From Actinobacillus sp. (GTDB taxonomy: Bacteria > Pseudomonadota > Gammaproteobacteria > Enterobacterales > Pasteurellaceae): DNA of 64,000 nucleotides. A program made the position numbers and the translations under genes. The notes beneath the pieces are model-generated. The model was not told the DNA's origin and ran no database searches. It saw only the letters and a program-made list of their open reading frames with translations. Shown here one piece after another: positions 52,480 to 61,772 of the stretch. The stretch is taken from NCBI GenBank assembly GCA_020026155.1, contig JAHHQX010000009.1, positions 1 through 64,000 of the forward strand. The letters are read 5' to 3'. The number at the start of each line of letters is the position of its first letter. Within the stretch, counting starts at the first letter, position 1.

Positions 52480-54213
52480 ATGCTAAAAAGAATTTTTTCG
52501 TACTTTAAATCCCGTTTTTTTTATATTTGGCTTTTTTTTTTTAGTTTCCTTTCCATGCTTATCGTACCAGATAGAGCCAATACGATAGGACTTTTCACGA
52601 TTTATTTCTTCTACTGTGGTCTATTTTTACTTAACCGTAGATTCTTTGCTTATACACTTTTCTTTGTAAGCTTATTCCCCTTATTGTACTATCCAGTAAG
52701 TCTCCATTATTCGGATTTAAATTCAGGGGTCGTAGCCGCTTTTTTTGAAACCAATGTTGAAGAATCCTTCGCCTTTTTAAAGAATTTCTCTTTAGAGGAT
52801 TTCTATTTCCCAATTTTTTACGCAATTTGCTTGTACTTCACATTGCGCTTAGCCTATGCGCAACCAAAACCACAAGATACATCACCAAAAGAAACCAAAA
52901 ATCGCAAAATTTTAATGGGTATTTTGCTATTAGGTGGCGTACTGGGTTCGATTGCTTTACCGATTAAATATTATTTTGAACATAAAAATGATCCGCTTGA
53001 CGTGCAAACACTCGCACCCGCATGGTCTTTAACTTATTCTAATAATAATATCCTGCGTTTCTATGCGAACCTTGTTGATAGCACTAAAAACTACTTTTCA
53101 GATAAAAAAGCACTAGAAGAGGCCTCTAAAATTAAAGATCCATGGGTTATTACTTCCGTAAAACCTAAGTATCAAAATTATGTCTTAATCATCGGAGAAT
53201 CTGCTCGTCGTGACTATCATCATGTCTTCGGTTTCCCGCTGGACGATACGCCATTCCTAGATAAAACTAAGGGTTATTTTAACTCGGCTTATATTTCTGC
53301 TGCCCCTGCTACTTATCATTCTTTGATCAAAACGCTTTATCAAGAAAGAGCAATTAACGGGCATTTAAGCTACGCTTACAATATTATTACCCTAGCAAAA
53401 GCTGCAGGATATAAAACAATTTGGATGTCTAACCAAGGCTCAATCGGACGCTTTGATACTGTCGCCTCCCGTCTTGGTGCAATGGCTAATCAAAAATACT
53501 TTACACACAAAGGCGGCTATAACACTGAAAATATTAGTGATTTACAATTACTTCCATATTTCAAAAATGCTTTAGAAAAACACACAAAAGATAGCAAACC
53601 TCGCCTCTTTATTTTCCATTTAATGGGCTCCCACCCAGACTTTTGCTCACGTTTGAATAGTGATAAAGAGAAAATTTTCCATTTTAAAAATCGTAATCTC
53701 TCTTGCTATGTAGACACGATTCACTTGACTGATCATTTTATTGAACAAGTGGTAGATTTACTCAAAGCGCAACATCAATCCTATTCGCTTATTTATTTTA
53801 GCGATCATGGTCTAGCAAACTCTTATTCAGCAAACGCCGTGGCAGATGTTGATAACGTAGCGACGGTTTCGTTACCACACTACGTGTCGCTTAGTGCTTC
53901 ACAACAAAAAGATTCCTCAATGGTACATAATGGTAAATTTAAACAAGACTACCAAGTACCCTTTATTAAATTATCAAGTGATGACACCGCTCACACAATG
54001 GTACATGTTCCACGTAGTGCACATCATTTTATTCAGGGGTTTGCCGAATGGCTTGGCATTTCTACCCCAGATTTAGATCAAAACTATCATTTCTGGAGTG
54101 ATATTCCTGATAAAAATATTGAAGTATTTAATCTTGAAAAAAATGTACCTTACGATACATTGCTTAACGATCCTTATCCGGGTGAAAAAACCCCCGCTTC
54201 AACTAAAAAATAG
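52480..54213 (+). CDS. Phosphoethanolamine transferase-like membrane sulfatase-fold protein
   Basis: A 577-residue inner-membrane enzyme with about five N-terminal helices (residues 10-165) and a periplasmic alkaline-phosphatase-fold domain. Metal and catalytic elements are IIGESARRDYHHVFGF near 233, the threonine nucleophile region AAPATYHSL near 266, FHLMGSHPD near 379 and YFSDHGL near 441. It resembles CptA/OpgE-type enzymes that decorate the lipooligosaccharide core or glucans with phosphoethanolamine; the acceptor cannot be told. It follows crp by 47 bases with AAAGGAAG before the start. Confidence 0.85.
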   Translation: MLKRIFSYFKSRFFYIWLFFFSFLSMLIVPDRANTIGLFTIYFFYCGLFLLNRRFFAYTLFFVSLFPLLYYPVSLHYSDLNSGVVAAFFETNVEESFAFLKNFSLEDFYFPIFYAICLYFTLRLAYAQPKPQDTSPKETKNRKILMGILLLGGVLGSIALPIKYYFEHKNDPLDVQTLAPAWSLTYSNNNILRFYANLVDSTKNYFSDKKALEEASKIKDPWVITSVKPKYQNYVLIIGESARRDYHHVFGFPLDDTPFLDKTKGYFNSAYISAAPATYHSLIKTLYQERAINGHLSYAYNIITLAKAAGYKTIWMSNQGSIGRFDTVASRLGAMANQKYFTHKGGYNTENISDLQLLPYFKNALEKHTKDSKPRLFIFHLMGSHPDFCSRLNSDKEKIFHFKNRNLSCYVDTIHLTDHFIEQVVDLLKAQHQSYSLIYFSDHGLANSYSANAVADVDNVATVSLPHYVSLSASQQKDSSMVHNGKFKQDYQVPFIKLSSDDTAHTMVHVPRSAHHFIQGFAEWLGISTPDLDQNYHFWSDIPDKNIEVFNLEKNVPYDTLLNDPYPGEKTPASTKK

Positions 54214-54234
54214 CGACACATAATAAATAAAAAG

Positions 54235-54276
54235 ACGCCCCGATTTTCATAAAAATTTATACGAAAATCGGGGCGT
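54235..54276. repeat. Dispersed GGCGTG repeat, full palindrome
   Basis: Perfect 14-bp arms ACGCCCCGATTTTC (54235-54248) and its complement (54263-54276), between convergent stops; probably a bidirectional terminator. Confidence 0.8.
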
Positions 54277-54288
54277 GATTTTATCTTC

Positions 54289-55509
54289 TTATTTTCTAAA
54301 TTGCGTCAAAATGGCATCAATAATTTCATTACCAAGCTGTAACTTGCTTGCAAGTGGTAAAGCTTTTTCTTGAATGGTCTTGCCTACTTTCCAAAATAAT
54401 TGAATCGCATTTTGTTCTTGATTGAACCCTTTGCCCTCTGAAACATCATTTGCACAAATCATATCTAGGTTTTTACGTACAAGCTTATCTTTCGCATACT
54501 CCGCAACATTTTGTGTTTCTGCTGCAAACCCTACCACAAATGGACGATTCTCTTGCATAGATGCAATCGTAGCAACAATGTCAGGATTTTTAACCAATGT
54601 TAATGTCATGGTTTCTGTTTCCAGTTTAGGATCTTTTTTCATTTTCTGCGTACACACTTCGGCAGGTCTAAAATCCGCAACCGCTGCACACGCAATGAAA
54701 ATATCGTGATGAGGAGCAATTTTTTTCGCAGCCTCAAGCATATCTTCGGCACTCACAATATTAATGCGTTCTACGCCTTGTGGAGTCGGTAAATTCACCG
54801 ATCCTGCAATGACCGTTACTTTCGCACCACGTTTCGCAAAATCTTCCGCTAATGCAAAACCCATTTTGCCTGAACTATGATTACTTAAAAAGCGAACAGG
54901 ATCGAGTGCCTCACGCGTTGCCCCTGCCGTGATGACTACCGATAATCCCTCACAATCAGGTTTAACAAAAGACTGTTGAATCGCCTGATAAATTTCTACC
55001 GGTTCGCTCATCCGGCCTTTCCCGACATCACCACACGCTTGCTCTCCCGCATTAGGTCCAATACAACGTACGCCACGGGTTTGTAATGTAGCTAAATTCT
55101 CTTGGGTAATCGCTTGATGATACATTTGTTGATTCATCGCTGGTGCCAATAAAATCGGTGCGCTGGTAGCTAAACAAAGTGTCGAAAGTAAATCATTTGC
55201 CATACCTACGCGCAAACGGGCAATAAAATCTGCCGACGCTGGCGCAATCACCACTAAATCGGCCCATTTTGCTAATTCAATATGCCCCATTGCCAATTCA
55301 GCACTGGGATCTAACAAGCTTTCTGAAACGTGATTACCTGAAATAGCCTGCAATGTCAGTGGCGTAACAAACGCTTTTGCTGCAGGCGTTAAAACAACGC
55401 GTACATTCGCTTGCGCTTTTTTTAAAAGTCTAATTAATTCAATTGTTTTATATGCAGCAATGCCACCTGTAATCCCAATAACAATATTTTTATTTTGCAA
55501 GTTTTCCAT
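54289..55509 (-). CDS. coaBC: Bifunctional phosphopantothenoylcysteine decarboxylase/synthetase
   Basis: Two consecutive steps of coenzyme A synthesis. The N-terminal CoaC flavoprotein domain has GITGGIAAYKT near 13, the catalytic His in AMGHIELAKWADLVVIAPASAD near 73 and CGDVGKGRM near 158. The C-terminal CoaB domain has ITAGATREALDPVRFLSNHSSGKMG near 192 and the KKDPK loop near 289. Length 406 is typical. Confidence 0.97.
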   Translation of the reverse strand: MENLQNKNIVIGITGGIAAYKTIELIRLLKKAQANVRVVLTPAAKAFVTPLTLQAISGNHVSESLLDPSAELAMGHIELAKWADLVVIAPASADFIARLRVGMANDLLSTLCLATSAPILLAPAMNQQMYHQAITQENLATLQTRGVRCIGPNAGEQACGDVGKGRMSEPVEIYQAIQQSFVKPDCEGLSVVITAGATREALDPVRFLSNHSSGKMGFALAEDFAKRGAKVTVIAGSVNLPTPQGVERINIVSAEDMLEAAKKIAPHHDIFIACAAVADFRPAEVCTQKMKKDPKLETETMTLTLVKNPDIVATIASMQENRPFVVGFAAETQNVAEYAKDKLVRKNLDMICANDVSEGKGFNQEQNAIQLFWKVGKTIQEKALPLASKLQLGNEIIDAILTQFRK

Positions 55510-55667
55510 TTCATCCGCTCATTAGATTTAATTCATACTTTCACTATTTTACTGAAAATATGGCAGATAAAAACTGTTCTTTTGCGATCGATATCGAAAA
55601 ATCTCCACACAATACTATCCAGATCTCCGAAATTGCTTACTCTATTGCCTAAAAAAGGAAATCTGTT

Positions 55668-56327
55668 ATGTGTTCATCATTAATGCCCCGTGAAAAACTC
55701 TTAACCTTTGGTGCTAGTGCTTTGACTGACGAGGAATTACTGGCTATTTTCCTACGCACTGGCATCAAAAATTGTCCTGTTCTACAACTTGCGCATAATG
55801 TGTTAGCTGAATTTGGCTCTTTACGTGAACTTATCTGCGCAGATAAAAAAACCTTCTGCAGTTTAAAAGGGCTAGGCATTACCCAGTTTATCCAACTCCA
55901 AGCAACAACTGAAATGACCAAGCGTTATCTTGAGCAAGAGATGCGTGCTCAGCAGGTATTTACCGAAGCCAAAGTCGCTAGACTTTACCTCCAAAGCGAA
56001 CTTTCTCATCGCGAACGCGAAGTCTTTTTTGTCCTATTTTTAGATAATCAACACCGCCTGATTAAAAGCGAAGAAATGTTTTTAGGTACCGTAAATTGCG
56101 CCATGGTCTACCCGCGAGAAATTATTAAAACGGCTCTCTATTGTAATGCAGCCGCACTTATTCTTGCTCATAATCATCCCTCTGGGTTGGCTGAGCCGAG
56201 TAATGCCGATCGAAGTATTACTCAAGATATTCAAAAAGTGGCAAAATTTATGAATATTCGTGTATTAGATCATTTTATCATTGGAAAGGGCTGTTATTTT
56301 TCCTTTGCGGAGAATGGTTGTCTTTAA
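55668..56327 (+). CDS. radC: RadC/JAB-domain protein
   Basis: A 219-residue protein of the RadC family with N-terminal helix-hairpin-helix region (MPREKLLTFGASALTDEELLAIFLRTG near 6) and C-terminal JAB1/MPN-type metal motif LAHNHPSG..EPSNAD near 168. The historical repair role is doubtful; JAB domains are metallo-hydrolases. Divergent from coaBC, upstream of rpmB as in Haemophilus. Confidence 0.95.
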   Translation: MCSSLMPREKLLTFGASALTDEELLAIFLRTGIKNCPVLQLAHNVLAEFGSLRELICADKKTFCSLKGLGITQFIQLQATTEMTKRYLEQEMRAQQVFTEAKVARLYLQSELSHREREVFFVLFLDNQHRLIKSEEMFLGTVNCAMVYPREIIKTALYCNAAALILAHNHPSGLAEPSNADRSITQDIQKVAKFMNIRVLDHFIIGKGCYFSFAENGCL

Positions 56328-56434
56328 AAAAATCTAGAAATTTATGCCCTAAAAATCAACGTTCTTTTTTTAAACAAATTGAGTATAAAGGATTAAGCAA
56401 GCGTCATTTTATGCTAAGTCACTGAGTTTTATGC

Positions 56435-56463
56435 TTGATAAAACGACATAAAACTCGTATAAT
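56435..56463 (+). promoter_or_regulatory. rpmB-rpmG promoter
   Basis: TTGATA (56435-56440), 17-base spacer, perfect -10 TATAAT (56458-56463), then GCCGACC as a GC-rich discriminator. Confidence 0.85.
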
Positions 56464-56469
56464 TGCCGA

Positions 56470-56595
56470 CCTTTAATATTGGATGGGTCGGTATACGGCC
56501 TGACGAGGCCGGCAAGGTTTAGTACAGGGTTTCACGCCGTGTAAACCGTGTCAATCGAACCCAAGCTCGAGCTTATATATTTATCGGAGAAGAAT
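56470..56595 (+). promoter_or_regulatory. Structured 5' leader of rpmB-rpmG
   Basis: About 125 bases with several hairpins: GGCC-TGACGA-GGCC (56497-56510), GGTTT/AAACC enclosing TACA..TGTA near 56516-56546, and AAGCTCGAGCTT near 56563-56574 just before the ribosome-binding site. Ribosomal protein leaders often bind their product; autogenous control of rpmBG is known in E. coli, but I cannot say this leader is homologous. Confidence 0.45.
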
Positions 56596-56832
56596 ATGTC
56601 TAGAGTCTGTCAAGTAACAGGCAAGCGTCCAGTGACTGGTAACAACCGTTCACACGCTTTGAACGCGACTCGTCGTCGCTTCCTACCAAACCTTCACACT
56701 CACCGTTTCTGGGTTGAAAGTGAAAAACGTTTCGTTACTTTACGCTTAACAGCGAAAGGTATGCGTATTATTGACAAAAAAGGTATCGATGCAGTATTAG
56801 CTGACATGCGTGCCCGTGGCGAGAAAATCTAA
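56596..56832 (+). CDS. rpmB: 50S ribosomal protein L28
   Basis: A 78-residue basic ribosomal protein starting MSRVCQVTGKRPVTGNNRSH and containing ATRRRFLPNLHTHRFW. GGAGAAGA precedes the ATG at 56596; the longer open frame upstream runs through the leader and is not coding. First gene of the L28-L33 pair. Confidence 0.98.
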   Translation: MSRVCQVTGKRPVTGNNRSHALNATRRRFLPNLHTHRFWVESEKRFVTLRLTAKGMRIIDKKGIDAVLADMRARGEKI

Positions 56833-56843
56833 GGAGCTAAAAA

Positions 56844-57014
56844 ATGGCAGCTAAAGGTGCTCGTGATAAAATCCGTTTAGTATCAAGTGCAAACACTGGT
56901 CACTTCTATACTACAACTAAAAACAAACGTAACATGCCTGGCAAAATGGAAATCAAAAAATTTGATCCAACTATCCGCCAACACGTTATCTACAAAGAAG
57001 CAAAAATCAAATAA
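56844..57014 (+). CDS. rpmG: 50S ribosomal protein L33
   Basis: A 56-residue ribosomal protein, MAAKGARDKIRLVSSANTGH through KMEIKKFDPTIRQHV, ending KEAKIK. It begins 11 bases after rpmB with AAGGAGCT as site. It lacks the zinc-ribbon cysteines, so it is the zinc-independent form. Confidence 0.98.
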   Translation: MAAKGARDKIRLVSSANTGHFYTTTKNKRNMPGKMEIKKFDPTIRQHVIYKEAKIK

Positions 57015-57034
57015 TTTGCTTTTATGTTCAAGAA

Positions 57035-57060
57035 AACCCGAATTTAATTCGGGTTTTTTT
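57035..57060 (+). terminator. Terminator of rpmB-rpmG
   Basis: AACCCGAAT and ATTCGGGTT pair around TTA, followed by a T7 run. Confidence 0.95.
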
Positions 57061-57226
57061 ATCTCTAGATTTTCCTATCTTTGCTATAATTCCTCTCCGC
57101 TAAATCGTTATTTAATAGTTGCTCATTTTTTTAACAACATTTAGAATAACCCTAATTTATTAGCGGAATAACATAACATTATTCCGACTTAATGTATCGC
57201 CACAAAATTAACAAAGGATGATCCAT

Positions 57227-57733
57227 ATGAAAAAGACACTTGTTGCAGTCCTCATGTCAGGCATTGCACTTGCTGGGTGCGCACCTACTGGACAAGACCT
57301 CGAAGCTAACGTTTTTGGTGCTAATCAATTAAACACTCAACAAGAAGTAAAACCTGTCACTATTCTGGCAGTTTTGCCCGCAAAAGTGCGTATAAATAAT
57401 AGTGATGAAAGACAACTTGCTCAAACTGCTGGTACTTTATTAGGTGCTGTTGTGGGGGGAATTGTTGGTTATCAATATAGTGGTGCTGGTGCAGCTGCTG
57501 GCGCAGTAGCAGGCGGTACAACGGGAGCACTTGCAGGTTCTATGGTTAAAGGGACTACCCTCGTCCCTGGCGTAAGTATTTCTTATCGCGTTCAAGGCAC
57601 TAACCACGTGTATAATTCAACTCAAGCTGGTCAACCATGCCAATTCCATCGTGGACAAGCATTGATGATTACTGGTATGGGCAACTCTAACGAAACACGT
57701 ATCCAACCAAATGCGGTGTGTCCGAAAAAATAA
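57227..57733 (+). CDS. Glycine-zipper outer-membrane lipoprotein (SlyB/Pcp-like)
   Basis: A 168-residue lipoprotein with signal and lipobox LAGC (Cys near residue 18), then a glycine-zipper 2TM-type stretch (GTLLGAVVGGIVGYQYSGAG near 70 and GAVAGGTTGALAGSMVKG) and a C-terminal beta-rich part with two cysteines. Similar Pasteurellaceae proteins are the PCP/SlyB lipoproteins. Role probably in envelope integrity. AAGGA eight bases before the ATG at 57227 favours it over the ATG at 57218. A small secreted protein gene follows 15 bases later. Confidence 0.85.
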   Translation: MKKTLVAVLMSGIALAGCAPTGQDLEANVFGANQLNTQQEVKPVTILAVLPAKVRINNSDERQLAQTAGTLLGAVVGGIVGYQYSGAGAAAGAVAGGTTGALAGSMVKGTTLVPGVSISYRVQGTNHVYNSTQAGQPCQFHRGQALMITGMGNSNETRIQPNAVCPKK

Positions 57734-57748
57734 TTAAAGGAAATGTCT

Positions 57749-58237
57749 ATGCGCTTACTTAAAACAACGTCTGTCGCAGTTATTACTTTAACAACTTTAC
57801 TGACGGCTCCCTTGGCTTTTGCAGATTTAACTACCGATATCAGCAATGTTTCTGTCGCTTATCAAGCACAGGAAAATGCTAAAGCTCAGAATGCGGCGAA
57901 AGCAAGAGCGAGAGCCGCAGCCCGTGCAGCGGCTATCCGTGCAGAACGCAATCGCCAAGTGGCCATCCAAATGGCAGATAAAAAACGTGATCAAGATTAC
58001 GAAGACAAACTTCGTGCTTTACAACTGAAAGATAAAGAACTTGATATTAAAATGAAAGAGGCACGCGCTAATCGTGCTGATGAATTTGTTGATGCCGAGC
58101 TTGCTCACGCGAAAGCTAAAATTGATAAAGTTCAATCCGAAGCAGATGCTAACCGCTTAGAAGCGCAAGGCAATAAAGCACTGAAAGAGAAAGTCGGCGA
58201 AGCGGAAATCAAAGCTCATTCAGGGCTTTTTAAATAA
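57749..58237 (+). CDS. Secreted coiled-coil protein of unknown function
   Basis: A 162-residue protein with a Sec signal (residues 1-25, cleavage after LAFA) followed by a long charged helix rich in Ala, Lys, Arg and Glu, predicted to form a coiled coil along nearly its whole length. I recall relatives grouped as DUF5384 but am unsure. Start ATG at 57749 has AAAGGAA seven bases upstream. It sits in a pair with the lipoprotein gene and may interact with it in the periplasm. A terminator follows. Confidence 0.8.
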   Translation: MRLLKTTSVAVITLTTLLTAPLAFADLTTDISNVSVAYQAQENAKAQNAAKARARAAARAAAIRAERNRQVAIQMADKKRDQDYEDKLRALQLKDKELDIKMKEARANRADEFVDAELAHAKAKIDKVQSEADANRLEAQGNKALKEKVGEAEIKAHSGLFK

Positions 58238-58264
58238 TCCAATAAGTTTATTTTCATATTTTAT

Positions 58265-58300
58265 AAAGCTATTAAGATGATTCTTAGTAGCTTTATTTTT
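58265..58300 (+). terminator. Terminator before mutM
   Basis: AAAGCTA and TAGCTTT with an inner TAAGA/TCTTA stem, followed by ATTTTTT. Confidence 0.85.
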
Positions 58301-58312
58301 TAAGGAACAATT

Positions 58313-59140
58313 ATGCCAGAATTACCAGAAGTCGAAACCACTAAGCGTGGTATTACCCCCTATCTTCTTAATCAGACAATTCAACAAATTATTATAAGAC
58401 AACCAAAACTACGTTGGATGGTTCCTGAAATTCTAAAAAATTTTCATAACATCAAAGTAAAAGGGCTTTCCCGCCGTGCAAAATATCTCATTATTCACAC
58501 TGAGAATGGCGATATCATTGGGCATCTCGGCATGTCTGGTTCCCTCCGAGTGGTGGATAAAGAATTACCGCCTAGCAAACATGATCACGTAGATTTTCTA
58601 TTAAGCAACGGTAAAATTTTACGCTACAACGATCCTCGTCGTTTTGGCGCATGGTTATGGGCTGAAAAAGCTGAAACCCTTTCTGTTTTCAAAAACCTTG
58701 GTCCTGAACCTTTAGAGGATAGTTTTAATGGTCATTACCTATTTGAACAAAGCCGTCGACGCAAAATGCCAGTAAAAAGTTTTCTCATGCATAATGCCGT
58801 TGTCGTGGGCGTTGGTAATATCTATGCCAATGAAACACTTTTCCTTTGCCATATCCATCCTCAACGCCCAGCAAATCAATTAAGTTTAGCCGAATGCCAT
58901 ACTTTGGCCAGAACCATTAAGTCTGTGTTAGAAAAATCTATCCAACAAGGCGGTACAACCTTAAAGGACTTCCAGCAACCTGATGGTAAACCTGGTTATT
59001 TTGCTCAAGAGTTACTAATTTATGGGAAAAAAGGTCAAGCATGTCCTGAATGTCGTACTCCTATTGAGAGCCTCGTTATTGGTCAACGCAATAGCTTTTT
59101 CTGCCCAAATTGCCAGAAAATGACATCAGAATCCGCATAA
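58313..59140 (+). CDS. mutM: Formamidopyrimidine-DNA glycosylase
   Basis: Removes 8-oxoguanine and Fapy lesions. The 275-residue protein starts MPELPEVETT, with Pro2 as catalytic nucleophile and Glu3 conserved, Lys near 57, HLGMSGSLRV near 71, and the C-terminal zinc finger (CPECRTPIE ... FFCPNCQ near 245-267). AAGGAACA precedes the start. Confidence 0.98.
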   Translation: MPELPEVETTKRGITPYLLNQTIQQIIIRQPKLRWMVPEILKNFHNIKVKGLSRRAKYLIIHTENGDIIGHLGMSGSLRVVDKELPPSKHDHVDFLLSNGKILRYNDPRRFGAWLWAEKAETLSVFKNLGPEPLEDSFNGHYLFEQSRRRKMPVKSFLMHNAVVVGVGNIYANETLFLCHIHPQRPANQLSLAECHTLARTIKSVLEKSIQQGGTTLKDFQQPDGKPGYFAQELLIYGKKGQACPECRTPIESLVIGQRNSFFCPNCQKMTSESA

Positions 59141-59165
59141 TTTTTTTCGAAAATGTGGGCGTGAT
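59135..59165. repeat. Dispersed GGCGTG repeat, half copy
   Basis: GCATAATTTTTTTCGAAAAT, then GTGGGCGTGAT; it overlaps the mutM stop codon. Confidence 0.55.
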
Positions 59166-59214
59166 AAATTTACTTTATTCTTGGTAAATTTCCTGTTAAA
59201 TATCGGGCGTTTTG

Positions 59215-59233
59215 AGCAAAATTTTGCTATAAT
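59215..59233 (+). promoter_or_regulatory. gyrB promoter with palindromic -10 region
   Basis: Extended -10 TGCTATAAT (TATAAT 59228-59233) with no clear -35. A perfect 14-base palindrome AGCAAAATTTTGCT (59215-59228) abuts the -10. Gyrase promoters respond to supercoiling, and weak -35 elements are typical. Confidence 0.55.
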
Positions 59234-59270
59234 CCGTAACAATTTTTGAATGAAAAAAAGAGAAATTTTT

Positions 59271-61694
59271 ATGTCAGATAATGCTAAAGAAAGTTATGGT
59301 GCGGAGAGTATTCGCGTATTAAAAGGTTTAGAAGCTGTACGTACTCGCCCAGGGATGTATATTGGTGATACTGATGACGGCACAGGCTTACATCACATGG
59401 TGTTCGAGGTTGTAGATAATGCAATTGATGAAGCACTTGCAGGCTATTGTACAGATATCGTCGTTACCATTCATTCTGATAACTCTGTTTCCGTTCGTGA
59501 TAACGGTCGTGGTATCCCTGTTGATATTCACCCAGAAGAAGGTATTTCTGCGGCAGAAGTGATTATGACCGTTCTTCATGCTGGGGGAAAATTTGACGCC
59601 AACTCTTATAAAGTTTCAGGTGGGCTTCACGGCGTGGGGGTTTCGGTTGTAAACGCACTTTCCGATAAACTACAGCTGACTATTCGCCGTCAAGGTCATG
59701 TTCACGAACAAATTTATCATCTAGGTGAACCTGAAGCACCATTAAAAGTTATTGGTGAAACGGATAAAACAGGAACAGAAGTTCGTTTCTGGCCTAGTCC
59801 ATCAATTTTTGCGAACACTGTGTTTGAATACAATATTTTGAAAAAACGTTTACGTGAACTTTCATTCTTAAACTCCGGTGTATCAATTCGTTTAATTGAT
59901 CAACGTGATGGTCTAGAAGAACATTTCCACTACGAAGGTGGGATTCAAGCATTCGTTGAATATTTAAACCATAATAAAAATCCAATTCATACTAAACCGT
60001 TTTATATTGCTACTGAAAAAGATGGTATTGGTATTGAAGTGGCTTTACAGTGGAATGATGGCTACCAAGAAAATGTTTATTGCTTTACCAATAACATTCC
60101 ACAACGTGACGGTGGTACTCACCTTTCAGGCTTCCGCGGTGCATTGACGCGTGTTTTAAATAAATATGCAGAAGAAAACGCAAACAAAAAAGATAAAAAA
60201 GCCATCAATACGCAAGGTGATGATGCACGTGAAGGCTTAGTCGCAGTTATTTCTGTAAAAGTGCCTGATCCAAAATTCTCTTCTCAAACGAAAGATAAAC
60301 TCGTTTCATCTGAAGTGAAAAGTGCCGTTGAATCTGTGATGAACGAACGCCTTCAAGAATATTTAGACGAAAATCCAACGGATGCAAAAATTATCGTGTC
60401 TAAAATTTTAGAAGCCGCACGCGCACGTGAAGCTGCGCGTAAGGCGCGTGAAATGACTCGCCGTAAAGGTGCGTTAGACATTGCAGGGCTTCCTGGAAAA
60501 CTCGCTGACTGTCAAGAACGCGATCCAGCTCTTTCAGAACTTTACCTCGTGGAAGGGGACTCTGCGGGTGGTAGTGCGAAACAAGGTCGTAACCGTAAAA
60601 ACCAAGCAATTCTACCGTTAAAAGGAAAAATTCTTAACGTTGAAAAAGCACGTTTCGATAAGATGTTGTCTTCTCAAGAAGTCGGTACGCTTATTACTGC
60701 ACTTGGTTGCGGTATTGGTCGTGATGAATACAATCCAGATAAACTCCGTTATCACAGCATCGTTATCATGACCGATGCGGACGTAGATGGTTCACACATC
60801 CGTACGTTGTTACTGACTTTCTTCTATCGTCAAATGCCAGAACTCATTGAACGTGGATATGTATATATTGCTCAACCACCACTTTATAAAGTGAAAAAAG
60901 GGAAAAATGAGCTTTACATCAAAGATGATGAGGCTATGGCGCAATACGAATTAAATCTTGCGCTTGAAGAAGCAAGTTTATATGTAAACGAAAATGCGCC
61001 TGCAATGCGTGGCGATAGCTTAGAAAAACTTCTTAGCGAATATCACCAAGTTCGCCGTATGATCCAACGTTATAGTCGTTACTATCCAATGCATTTATTA
61101 GATAGCTTAGTGTATCAACCAAAACTCACTATCGACATGCTAAGTAACGAAACGCTCACTACTGATTGGGCAGAAAGTTTTATTGCGCGCTTAAATAACA
61201 TTGAAACCAATGGTAGTAGCTACCGTGCTAAAGTCGAATTCAATGCAGAACGTGGCGTTTATGACATCCTTATTGCCGTTCGCCAACACGGTATTGAGCA
61301 GGATTATGTTTTAAATACTGAATTTGTATCAGGGCATGAATACGCACAAATTACTCATTTAGGCGAACAGCTTCAAGGCTTGCTTGAAGTTGGGGCGTAT
61401 GTTGAACGTGGTGAACGCCGACAAGCCGTAGATTCTTTCGATCATGCCGTATCCTGGTTAATCAAAGAATCCCGTCGTGGTTTGACAATCCAACGTTATA
61501 AAGGATTAGGTGAAATGAATCCTAAACAACTTTGGGAAACTACCATGGATCCAAATTCTCGTACAATGCTTAAAGTATCTATTAAAGATGCCGTAGAAGC
61601 GGATCAACTCTTTACCACATTAATGGGTGATGATGTTGAGCCACGTCGCGACTTCATTGAAAGCAACGCATTACGCGCAAACTTAGATATTTAA
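59271..61694 (+). CDS. gyrB: DNA gyrase subunit B
   Basis: ATPase subunit of gyrase, 807 residues. It has the GHKL ATPase domain (EVVDNAIDEALAG near 42, DNGRGIPVD near 73, GGLHGVGVSVVNALS near 117), the TOPRIM domain with EGDSAGGSAKQGRNR near 424 and DADVDGSHIRTL near 500, and the C-terminal GyrB tail with QRYKGLGEMNP near 742. The ATG at 59271 gives the family start MSDNAKESYGAESI; the open frame begins seven codons earlier. It is followed by a terminator. Confidence 0.98.
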   Translation: MSDNAKESYGAESIRVLKGLEAVRTRPGMYIGDTDDGTGLHHMVFEVVDNAIDEALAGYCTDIVVTIHSDNSVSVRDNGRGIPVDIHPEEGISAAEVIMTVLHAGGKFDANSYKVSGGLHGVGVSVVNALSDKLQLTIRRQGHVHEQIYHLGEPEAPLKVIGETDKTGTEVRFWPSPSIFANTVFEYNILKKRLRELSFLNSGVSIRLIDQRDGLEEHFHYEGGIQAFVEYLNHNKNPIHTKPFYIATEKDGIGIEVALQWNDGYQENVYCFTNNIPQRDGGTHLSGFRGALTRVLNKYAEENANKKDKKAINTQGDDAREGLVAVISVKVPDPKFSSQTKDKLVSSEVKSAVESVMNERLQEYLDENPTDAKIIVSKILEAARAREAARKAREMTRRKGALDIAGLPGKLADCQERDPALSELYLVEGDSAGGSAKQGRNRKNQAILPLKGKILNVEKARFDKMLSSQEVGTLITALGCGIGRDEYNPDKLRYHSIVIMTDADVDGSHIRTLLLTFFYRQMPELIERGYVYIAQPPLYKVKKGKNELYIKDDEAMAQYELNLALEEASLYVNENAPAMRGDSLEKLLSEYHQVRRMIQRYSRYYPMHLLDSLVYQPKLTIDMLSNETLTTDWAESFIARLNNIETNGSSYRAKVEFNAERGVYDILIAVRQHGIEQDYVLNTEFVSGHEYAQITHLGEQLQGLLEVGAYVERGERRQAVDSFDHAVSWLIKESRRGLTIQRYKGLGEMNPKQLWETTMDPNSRTMLKVSIKDAVEADQLFTTLMGDDVEPRRDFIESNALRANLDI

Positions 61695-61707
61695 TTTATC
61701 TTTCCAT

Positions 61708-61739
61708 AGGCATATTTCCACGAGGAGATATGCCTTTTT
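61708..61739 (+). terminator. Terminator of gyrB
   Basis: AGGCATAT and ATATGCCT pair around a 12-base loop, then TTTTT. Confidence 0.85.
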
Positions 61740-61772
61740 CATAACTACGCTATTTAGCAATTTTGAGGTCGC

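Noticed and set aside
55560..55652. 30-codon + strand frame before radC
   Set aside because: No ribosome-binding site and no recognisable features; probably chance in the coaBC-radC intergenic region.
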